This document shows, piece after piece, positions 22,900 through 31,093 of a DNA stretch of 31,093 nucleotides. The position numbers and the translations under genes were made by a program. The stretch is from Sperchopsis tessellata (lineage: Eukaryota; Arthropoda; Insecta; Coleoptera; Hydrophilidae): NCBI GenBank assembly GCA_033557685.1, contig JAWQRN010000344.1:1-31093 (forward strand), written 5' to 3'. The notes beneath the pieces are model-generated. The model worked only from the letters and a program-made list of their open reading frames with translations, did not search any database and was not told where the DNA came from. Positions within the stretch are counted from its first letter, which is position 1, and each line of letters starts with the position of its first letter.

Positions 22900-25200
22900 A
22901 AAGGAATTTAGATAGCGCCTATACAGTCCATCATGGCTACAGGTTTCTAACTTACACTGAGTGAGTAAAATGCAAACTAAAAAATATATACCTAAGATAT
23001 TGAAATGGTTTTTTCAGTAAGCAGTGGATAGTACTGAATCTGACATTTATTGTATTTTTACATATAACAGGCTTTTTTATATATTGACTGAAAAAACCTG
23101 TCAGAGAATAGTTGAGTTCTACCATTAAATGGCATTTAACTAGCTTCTGAGAGCACAACATCTATGGCTGTTGGTCGGAGATAATCTAGACATAATTGTA
23201 TGCACTTCTTTTGAATTTTGTCTGTCATTTGTAAATTGGAAATAGATGCCTTGTAAAGGACCTGTATACTATAAGGGACATGGTAGCATCAGCCCCCCAC
23301 CGTACATGCGTAATAGCTCTTAAAACTTTGAAGCTGCATACAGATTTTTCAATAACTGACAGAATATGTACTTTCTCCGTTAATCTTGAATTTAATATTA
23401 TGCCCAAAAATTTAGCTTTTGATCTATATGGAAAAGTAAGACCACCTAGTTCAATGACATTTTCGTCCGGAAACCTTTTGCGTGGAAATGTGCAAACAGT
23501 AGATTTTAAAATTGATAGTTAGAGTCAATTTTTCATCATCCAATGTTGTAAGGTTGTGACTGCATCACTCAATTCCAAATTACCCAAATCTATATTGTTA
23601 CCGAAAGAATATATACTGATATGGTCTGCATATTGCAACATTTTTACATCCTCATTAATGTGATTTTCCAGATCAGCGCAATATAAAACATATAGAACAG
23701 GGCTCAGCATACTCCCTTGGGTTATACCCTTATTTGTTATTCGTGGTCCGAAAAAATTACCATGAATCCTAAGAAAAATTTATCTTATCATAGTAATTAA
23801 AATGTTTACAAGTTTAAGGGGAATCCAAAATTAATCCATTTTTCTGACAGCTTAATAACAGCAACAGTATCGTAAGCTCCCTCTATTTCCAGAAAAAGGG
23901 CAGAAATAGTAGTTATACGATAATAGAATATTGGTGCCTGTTGAAAGATGACAGATACTGTCTAGGCAAGAATGTCTTTCCTGAATCAAAACTGGATATT
24001 GGGTAATTTGTTATTTATTTCAAGCCATACTATAATTCTGTACTAAGATTCTTTCAAACATTTTCAATAAATAAGAGGACAGAGTGACTGTGCAATCTGC
24101 AAAAGTTGTTTTTTGTTGGTCTTTAAGATAGGTGTGACTACGAAGTTTTTGCATTTAAGAGTATTTTGCAAAAAATATACAATAATCGGACATTTGCATT
24201 TGTAAAAAGGCATACTGTTATTAATATTGTCTTTTCCAGGAGCGTGTGATACTATTTGTTTTAATGGCTGATGTTTAAAGTAATAGTTTTCAATAAATCG
24301 TGATTAATATCTGGACCTAGTATGATGTTTATAGTATCGTGGGGTACAAAACGAGAAGCTATCTTATAAAAAAATCGTCAACTCAATCCCCTAGAACAGA
24401 TGATGGAGCATGATTTGAATAAATACCTTTAATTTTCCTTATGTTGGACCAAATTTCTTTTAATGGGGTTTGTTCATTAAGTTTTAATATTATATTATGA
24501 TATATTATTTATTATTTGTCAAAGCGTCTCTTTTAGTTGTTAAGCTCGTTTCGATGTGGCACTAATTTTTTTATAGTATAGGAAATAAGTTAGAGTTAGG
24601 TAATCCTTATACCATTGGCAAGCGGATATTTTATTAGCTACAGTTAGTGAAAATGTTTCATTCCACTAGGTTCTATGTCTTGAAATGTATTTAATATACA
24701 GAGATGGTTTCGAAATAGATTTTTCCTCACTTTTGTTATATCACTAAAGTATTCGTAAGTAATATTATGTAAGTCTGAATAGGATGACATGAAACTTTCA
24801 CAAAAGGAGTTATTCAGTTTTCAATTTGCATCTTTCATGTTCCTCTTGTTTGATGCGTAATTAAAATGTGAGGTACTAGTTTATAAAGTGAGATCCGGAG
24901 CCGACCTCCGACTACATATGGTCAGGTCTATGGCAGATTTGTGGAGGTCGGGTCTTGTTACTAAAGTTGGAGAGTCATCGTTTGCAATAAGTAAACTAAT
25001 GTCTTCTATTGCTTCCAATAAGTGAACACCGTATAGTGATACATAGTGTAGATTAAAATCACCTCCAAGAACGAAAGGTTTAGAAAGTTTAGAAAAAACA
25101 GGTTCCATTGTTGTCTGGTTATTTTTCTATTTGGTTGGTTATTAATTGAATATAAATTTAATATTTTTGTCTGATATTTGTACAGATGCACCTGTCACCA
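22900..25200 (-). pseudogene. LINE ORF2 remnant: endonuclease and reverse transcriptase
   Basis: The endonuclease end reads PFVLGGDFNLH (25081-25049, GDFN intact), then SLYGV, LLIANDDSPTLVTR and SAIDLTICS (down to 24881), typical of Jockey/I-group enzymes. In RT, a KMFERILV segment (about 24075-24050) marks the fingers. IEGAYDTV (about 23890) carries the first catalytic Asp. GSMLSPVLYVLYCADL and then YADHISIYS (23715-23600) follow, where the second catalytic Asp of YADD is His. ELSDAVTTLQHWM and FLGIILNSRLT lead to a tail with ITHVRWGAD, YRSFTRHLF (to 23225), RPTAIDVVLSEA (about 23175-23140) and DRF. Stops and at least four frame changes make it inactive. Confidence 0.7.
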
Positions 25201-25469
25201 TAAATTTGCAACATTTTTAAGAAATAATGCAACTGTCTACATGTACTAAATTATAGTTATTAATGTGCTTGTTAACAAAGGGTCTTTTAAGTTATACATT
25301 TATATCCTGATTGTTATTATTCCAACAAATTGTTAGAACCAAACTCGTTATTTGTTTATGATTTAAACAGTGGAGGAAGAGTTACCCGTCAACTATTTTA
25401 TAACTGTTGACACTATATCAGTAATCTTATTAATTAACTATATTAAATTTTCATTGCTTTGAATTTCCG

Positions 25470-25990
25470 GGTAATTATTTCTTAAGTTTAGAACATAAAC
25501 TCCTGGATATATTCGTAAGCCGAGGCGAATCAATTATTTCCTTACAGATTTGTAAGTTAGGATAAACGCCTAAATTTAAAACGATTTGTCGTTTAGCTGT
25601 TGGTCGAGTTTGTGGAGAGAGAAGTTGTTTTTTTTTTCGGTGTTTTGAACGAGGTGAAGAGGATGTATTATTAAATACCGGAGAATTTTGCTTCGTTACT
25701 ATCACGTATGAACTATCATCTGTTCTTTTTGCCGCATCTGTATGGGACACATTTCCCTTGCCCATTAAAGCCTTCATTTGTTTCAGACGTGAAAATTCTT
25801 CACATGATTTTAGTTCTTACCCCTTGTGGTTTCCTTTACAGTGAAGGTAAACTGGAAGATTTCTAGAGGTGAATTGAAGTTATTTGGGTCCCCAGCACAC
25901 ATGTCGCAATTAGCTTTCTTTTTATATGCCTTGACAATGAAGGACTGAACTATATCTTGCTTGCATATACTAGAAGCATTCTATTCGATG
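25470..25990 (-). pseudogene. LINE ORF1 remnant with zinc knuckles
   Basis: The gag-like ORF1 binds the element RNA through CCHC knuckles. On the minus strand CDMCAGD (25911-25889) looks like the end of one knuckle. HCKGNHKG, followed by KSCEEF, (25850-25800) completes another, in a C-x-x-C-x4-H-x4-C-like arrangement with one Cys displaced by a frameshift. The next part, LKQMKALMGKGNVSHTDAAK (25785-25730), is the segment that normally follows the knuckles in Jockey/I-group ORF1. The open 100-aa frame 25777-25475 continues through a basic KHRKKKQ stretch. The amino-terminal part is not recognisable. Confidence 0.55.
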
Positions 25991-26190
25991 AAGACATCTG
26001 TAGTGATAAAAGCTTTGATTCAAAATAATATTTTCCTTATATATCTACAGTTTATTCCCAACGTTTATGACAAAGCTTCTTCAAACATTATTACGCAAAC
26101 AAGAAATGGAAATTATTCTCAAGAGATACTAGAGAAATAGACACCACATCACATTAGTTATTCAGTACACTTCGAGTAGTAGATTGAAAA
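25991..26190. other. Unassigned spacer between two LINE remnants
   Basis: No motif was recognised between the minus-strand Jockey/I-group element and the plus-strand RT end. Confidence 0.4.
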
Positions 26191-26194
26191 CACA

Positions 26195-26605
26195 ATAGCA
26201 ACTACTTGATATTTGCAGATGATATCTTGACATTTATACACAAGGTAGTGTGCTCCATGAACAAATAGAGTATCCTGGATTTGGAAACTAAAAACGTAAG
26301 CCAGAGGATGAATCTTATTAAATGATGCTCAACGTGTTGACTTTGCTGGCCGATGTGTATATTGATGGTATACTTGTAGAATTCTTAATATTTTACACGT
26401 ATTTCGACCAGCTCATAACGATATATTGACATATTTATTCGTAGGGAGAGCTTGTGTGGAACACAACATCATGTTTAAGCAATATATTTACTTTGTGTGT
26501 GAAACGCAGGATTTTTTATTCGTGTTATGCCTGTGATGACATATGCAAGTGAGACCTGGACATCAAGATCCTCGCACATTCGTAAGATCTAAAAGATGTA
26601 AATAA
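26195..26605 (+). pseudogene. RTE-like reverse transcriptase carboxy-end fragment
   Basis: LIFADDILTF (26203-26232) keeps the catalytic FADD box. In order there follow SQRMNLIKM (about 26300), ADVYIDG (26349-26370), a YFDQLIT block near 26403 (for the usual YLGQLIT), VKRRIF near 26503, and VMPVMTYASETWT (26527-26562). This order is the F52C9.6/RTE-like RT carboxy part. Frame changes occur between several blocks. Upstream RT and endonuclease are missing, so the piece is 5'-truncated, as LINE copies often are. It differs in detail from the element at 7.5-11.4 kb and probably comes from another subfamily. Confidence 0.65.
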
Positions 26606-27968
26606 ATAATAAAAGATATATAATTCCCTTTATAATTAGTGGAAAATAGCGCTGTGCGTTGATAAAACTGCATACTAATATAGGGACGGGAAGATGCAGC
26701 ACTTATGATAGACAGGAGATATTAGAAGGTGACTGTCAATGATATTAGTCTAGATATACCTTGAGACCAATTATAAAACTCTATACGGCAATTATCAGAC
26801 TTATAAAGATTAAAGAATATGTTATATTTTGATTCTCGAGCCCCTTCATTGTAAATTCGTAGATAAGTACTAAATAGTTCTTGTATCTAAATTTACTTGA
26901 GTTACCAATGTCCTTAAAGCGTTACTGTAAAACTTTAGTTTTATACCTTCCTGCGATTGCAAACGTGGTTTTGCCAAAGTTGGAAATTTTAGGTGGCACA
27001 GTTCTCCACTATTAAATTTTCGCAAATTATTTCATCCCGAAGATGATGTTATTTACTTGGCCTGAAGTCTCGCAACTTTCACATGAAAAACTTAAAACTT
27101 TTAGTAATAATAATTACATCTAATAATGTTAGCCTGTTTAGCACGAATTTAATGCTAATAAACCAAATTTTGTTGAACGACTTTGCGGTTAATATCGCCA
27201 AGTATAATTTACCAACAAAATCTGATACCAAGTAATTTATCAAAATAAACACATATTTATTTTTAATAGTTTTGTTTTTAGATTTTTAATACCTTTTAAG
27301 GCATTTTGCATATAATTTAAACTCGAATTTTTATTTTAAAACTGCCTTCATTTTCAGGTTCAATTGCTGCAAATATTACGTGAAGTAGCGAAACGCTCGA
27401 AGAATTTTTATTTGTATGGCATTATGTTTTATACTACAGAGAAGAGACATCTGCACCTCAAAAACAAATAAATCAGAGATCTCTACTTACAAGTAGCAAT
27501 GATAAACAGTTCGGTACTATCATTCTTTTGTGAAAACTTTTGTAAATTGGGTTCTTAGTTTTTTACAGATTGTACAGGTTCATTATTTAATGAAATAAGG
27601 TTCTTCAATTAATATATATCTCTTGGGCCTAGTGGTCTGCATTTTGAGTTTCCAACAAACCTTACTTGTTGCAGGTCCTTCACCGATTACAACGTCATTG
27701 AAGAAAATTTGGCTGTAATTATATTAGTGGATAATACCATTAGAAATACAGGTGGAAAAGTCGTAGCGGACGTACCATCTATCAATATGTATAAGAATGG
27801 TGGAAGTTGACAGATGAAATGTAGGAAATAACAAATAACTCAAGTCAACAAATACACTTCAGAAAGTAATTGTCCTTATACAGTGTTCTTTAAAAGTCCC
27901 TATCTCTTAAATTTTTAAATGTTCTTATTTAATTATACTACTAAAATATATTTATATATTTATTCAGA
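26606..27968. other. Unassigned A+T-rich DNA
   Basis: The first 150 bases or so may still belong to the RTE-like tail. Beyond that I see no coding domain, RNA gene or repeat. Confidence 0.4.
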
Positions 27969-27988
27969 ATCTAGGGTGCACCCTAGAT
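27969..27988. repeat. Perfect 20-bp palindrome
   Basis: Reads ATCTAGGGTG and then its exact reverse complement CACCCTAGAT with no spacer. The G/C-rich centre GGGTGCACCC stands out from A+T-rich surroundings. Confidence 0.9.
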
Positions 27989-28101
27989 GAACCCTGTAAG
28001 CCATCCACTATTAATTATTCTACATAATAAATTAATTTTTCTTTGGGAATTTGAGCCAGGAAAATGTTTGGACTAGATTGAAGATAAACTACATTTGTTC
28101 T

Positions 28102-28151
28102 TTAATAGATGTTTCGTCTATTAATTACAGACTTGGGCACTAGTCTGTAAT
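28102..28151. repeat. Two abutting stem-loops
   Basis: First hairpin: TTAATAGA (28102-28109), 7-base loop, TCTATTAA (28117-28124). Second hairpin: ATTACAGACT (28124-28133), 8-base loop, AGTCTGTAAT (28142-28151). Both stems are perfect, and they share one base at the junction. Function unknown. Confidence 0.8.
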
Positions 28152-29403
28152 AGCAGAAAAAAATACATGCTAGGTTATCATGCACATAAGACATTATAAA
28201 AAGAAAACAATGTAAGAAAACCTTAGCTGAACACAAGTACATGTAGTTCTATGGAAGATACATAACAAAATCATAAAAACAAAGACGTGCAAAGTTGCTA
28301 ACAGATTTAACTATAACATCTCTAGTTATAAACGAAAAAAAATTTAACAACGTTACAATTTATACCGCTATTGTATCCTGTTGGAGAAGATGCGGCTATA
28401 CTGACGGTTGACGTATTTAAGTTGGTAAAGCAGTTTTCCAAGTGATGAGATAAGATCGGACTTGCTATTATTCCGATAAAGGTATATTCGTGTTGTAGTA
28501 GAATATGATACTATAAAATTTCCTCTATAACGTATAGACGTCTGATAGATTAGATGCAGAAACAAATTTGAGATGCTAAATACCGACCCATCCACGCAAT
28601 CTGGCATGTCATATTTTTAACAATTTTCATCCTATGGATTTTGACAACTCACTAGTTCTCGATGTGGAATCTAGCATTCAGAAAACGACATTTTACCGCC
28701 ACCTTGGTAATTCCATGAATGCCAAATCCGATATTGATGGCCTGTCTTCGTATGCATACTTATTAGACACTTCTGAATTCATAAATATATTTTTATTTAT
28801 TGTTTTTATGTACATAAAATATTAAGATCCGCCCTCAATTCCTTATAATACGTATCCTCTAGGGTAATGTTTCTGTAGAATATTACATGGGTGATGAAAG
28901 GTAATAATTAAAATTTTATTCTGCTTATACACATTCGTGTTAAAGTATTTCATTAATAAGACCCCTAACGGCCTTTGCAAGTGCGAACCTGGCTTGATGT
29001 TTAGTTGGATCCAGTGTAGTGGCCTTGTCCTGCTGGCTCGTTTCTTCGTTGTTTTGACAGGTGAATGTTGTTGCAATTTTGATTCTCAAATGCCTTGGCG
29101 TAATTACATCATAATATACAAGGTTTTGTTGTATGTGTCCCGTCCTGTTTAGTGATGTACGCTTACCTCACAGGTGATTACAACGCTGTAAGTAAAAGCA
29201 TGTTATAGGTTATGGAGACAATGTAATATCTAATTGTAAATTTTGTTTCCAATTGTTTAATAGATTCCCATAAGAAGTGGTAAATATGCCACAAAATATG
29301 TAGGAACTTGAGCTAAAAAGTAGTTTTCCTTTGCTTTACTCTTCAGCCAGGCTGCAAAAACCCAATATTAGATATTTATATTGTCCACAGACTATAATTC
29401 TAG

Positions 29404-29404
<1 letters not shown>
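28152..29404. other. Unassigned DNA
   Basis: Frames at 28634-28825 (plus, 63 aa) and 28607-28368 (minus, 79 aa) have no recognisable domain. A patch near 28970-29040 is richer in G and C than its surroundings. No transposon or RNA gene was recognised. Confidence 0.4.
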
Positions 29405-29463
<59 letters not shown>

Positions 29464-29483
29464 AAAAATATATATTATATATA
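29405..29483. repeat. TA microsatellite followed by an A run
   Basis: Uninterrupted TA dinucleotides from 29405 to 29458 (27 units), then about 11 A residues, then a second short TA-rich run up to the start of a ~377-bp repeat unit. Confidence 0.95.
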
Positions 29484-30206
29484 GGGACCGACAAAAAAAT
29501 AAGCAGAATTAGTTTTGTGTATGAATGAGGGATCTAATGCCGTAGATAGCTATTGCACAGTCCCACTGATCATCAGTAGGGCTAGGTAACTGGAACCTAC
29601 CACAAACATACAGCAAAACCGACTACTATAAAATATATACAACTTCCCATGAAATGTTGCAAATAGCAAGCGCCATCTGAAAGTAGCGAGCAGAAATCTT
29701 GCATAAGGAATATCTAAGATTTACAAGAAAACTTCGCTTAGAGAGCGGGTTTGCAAAACAATAACGAAATATAAAATTAAACGCATTTATTAGCCTATAC
29801 GGTATAAATATTAAAGTGAATCTTGCCAGTTCATATATAATACGATATAAAATTAATCATGGGCAAAACTGACGTAAAAATAAGCAATATTAGTTTTGCA
29901 TATGAATGAGGTATCCAATGCTAGCTATTTCACAGTCCCACTGATCATCAATACGGCTAGGTAATTGGAACCTACCACAAACACACAGCAAATCAGACTA
30001 CTATAAAATATATACAACTTGCTATGAAATGTTGCATATAGCAAGCGCCATTTCAATGTGGCGAGGGGAAATATTGCGTTAGGGATATCTAACATTTACA
30101 AGAAAACTTCGCATATAGATGGGGATTGAGAAACAATAATGAAATATAACATTGAACGCATTTATTAGACCATGCGGTGTAAATATGAAAGTGAATCTTG
30201 CATTTC

Positions 30207-30213
<7 letters not shown>
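29484..30213. repeat. Two tandem copies of a ~377-bp unit
   Basis: Copy 1 starts at 29484 (GGGACCGACAAAAAAATAAG) and copy 2 at 29861 (GGGCAAAACTGACGTAAAAA). Matching landmarks recur at 377-381 bases in the same order: TTAGTTTTG, TATGAATGAGG, CACAGTCCCACTGATCATCA, TAGGTAA with TGGAACCTACCACAAAC, CTACTATAAAATATATACAA, ATAGCAAGCGCCAT, TTTACAAGAAAACTTCGC, AACGCATTTATTAG and GTGAATCTTG. Copies differ by scattered substitutions and small indels. No coding frame, terminal inverted repeat or Pol III box was seen. Confidence 0.85.

Positions 30214-30257
<44 letters not shown>
30214..30257. repeat. TA microsatellite at the end of the tandem pair
   Basis: About 22 TA units immediately follow TTTCATATATAA at the end of copy 2. 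The equivalent place at the end of copy 1 (about 29831-29855) has only a short TATATAATACGATATAA tract. Confidence 0.9.
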
Positions 30258-30262
<5 letters not shown>

Positions 30263-31093
30263 ACCTTATTTGGTGGTTTGGCAGTACGACAAAATATCTT
30301 AAATACTATAGGTACGTTTTCACAGACTGACACAGACGCAGAATTAACACGAGATTGTGATCTTCTGCCATCTTATCCCGTTGGTATTTTGCAATTTGTT
30401 TATATAGGTTCGCTAGAGCTGAGCTCCTACGCAACATATCCGATAGCCGCGCTGTATTTCAATTTTCGCTCACTTCACACACGGTCACCGCGCCGTAATG
30501 GTGAAACAAATAACAACAATATACTTCTTTAGTTCGCTGAAAACGTATAGCGCAGTGCCTTAAAATCCGTGTGTTTGAAAGCAGCCTTAAAATGAATACT
30601 GTTTTCTGGAGTTTGCAACGACATAGGTTCGACACATTCAAAGTTACTATTTTAATGTGATATAAGATGGTTATTACAAGGCAAATAATTATAGCACGTT
30701 AACGAATTAAGAAACAAAATAGTAATCTTCTTTAAGGAGAAAAATTACGACGGAGAAGATCAATTTCGGGATCACCCATTTGTGATGAAATTAGTAGAAA
30801 TGTATAGGCTTGACATTAGTGGCTAAATCAAAAGACAATTACTCTAAATCACTGATGATGAATTTTTTGAACTGCAGTCAAGAGCTTTTCGTACACTTTT
30901 ACCAATTCCAAACTCTTTTTTTTATTCTTTTGTATAGCGGCACTTTTCGTATATTTGGACCTAATGGGCGCTTAATTAGCTCCTCAAAAAAAAACGATCA
31001 GGGAGAGACAGGGACACACATCTTCACATCAAGAGGTCTGTCTTGATGACTAAAATCCGACACACTTGAAATGGACCAACGGACTGACAGGCC
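30258..31093. other. Unassigned DNA with a locally G+C/CpG-richer patch
   Basis: The stretch 30405-30500 contains several CG dinucleotides (TCGCTAG, TACGCAAC, TCCGATAGCCGCGC, GTCACCGCGCCG), unusual for this window. An 84-aa plus-strand frame (30278-30532) crosses it; its sequence shows no recognisable domain and I would not call it a gene. A mixed-composition stretch with a run of nine A residues reaches the window end. Confidence 0.4.

Larger units (their letters stand above)
22740..25990 (-). mobile_element. Second Jockey/I-group non-LTR retrotransposon, decayed
   Basis: On the minus strand the order is a zinc-knuckle ORF1 (about 25980-25480), endonuclease (about 25200-24880), RT (about 24300-23525) and carboxy tail (to about 22900). 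A plausible AATAAA signal lies on the minus strand near 22775, about 35 bases before a T-rich (plus A-rich) stretch near 22740. It runs opposite to the Jockey-like LINE at 18.5-21.5 kb and differs from it in sequence, so they are separate insertions of different families. Confidence 0.65.

Noticed and set aside
1..31093. CRISPR array, bacterial operons or a defence system
   Set aside because: There are no regularly spaced short repeats with unique spacers, no clustered long ORFs and no bacterial ribosome-site pattern. The content is eukaryotic transposons.

Overview
This window looks like a piece of an A+T-rich arthropod genome, most likely an insect. It contains no host gene that I can recognise. 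The kind of genome is inferred from its mobile elements: a Gypsy-type retrotransposon with an errantivirus-like env gene (a lineage characteristic of insects), several Jockey/I-group and RTE-like non-LTR retrotransposons, and tRNA-derived short repeats. Open frames are short everywhere, and every recognisable coding region is broken by stops and frameshifts. I read the window as a transposon graveyard.

Layout from left to right. 1-1350: unrecognised. 1353-1925: two diverged copies of a ~319-bp tandem unit, one holding a tRNA-Asp-like segment. 2530-3410 (minus): an internally deleted RTE-like LINE with endonuclease end and carboxy tail. About 4160-12000 (minus): one errantivirus-like Gypsy element running RNase H, integrase, env and a possible 3' LTR from high to low coordinates. 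It is split by a nearly complete LINE on the plus strand (about 7470-11378) and carries a short insertion with 34-bp tandem repeats in env. 13020-14110 (plus): 5' half of an RTE-like element with endonuclease. 14306-15090 (minus): Jockey/CR1-group reverse transcriptase fragment. 17117-18388: an 84-bp inverted repeat enclosing ~1.1 kb. 18540-21550 (plus): Jockey-like LINE with ORF1 end, endonuclease and RT. 22740-25990 (minus): a second Jockey/I-group LINE with zinc-knuckle ORF1, endonuclease and RT. 26195-26600 (plus): RT carboxy end of another RTE-like element. 27969-28151: a 20-bp palindrome and two abutting hairpins. 29405-30257: two ~377-bp tandem copies bracketed by TA microsatellites. 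The rest is unassigned A+T-rich DNA.

How the parts relate: nothing here forms a working pathway. The clearest history is a nested insertion. The Gypsy element came first, and the purine-rich LINE later landed in its pol gene between RNase H and integrase. That LINE is the best preserved element, with its FADD catalytic box still present. In the two Jockey-type LINEs the same box is mutated or missing. All domain calls come from reading translations by eye, so clade names within LINEs are approximate.
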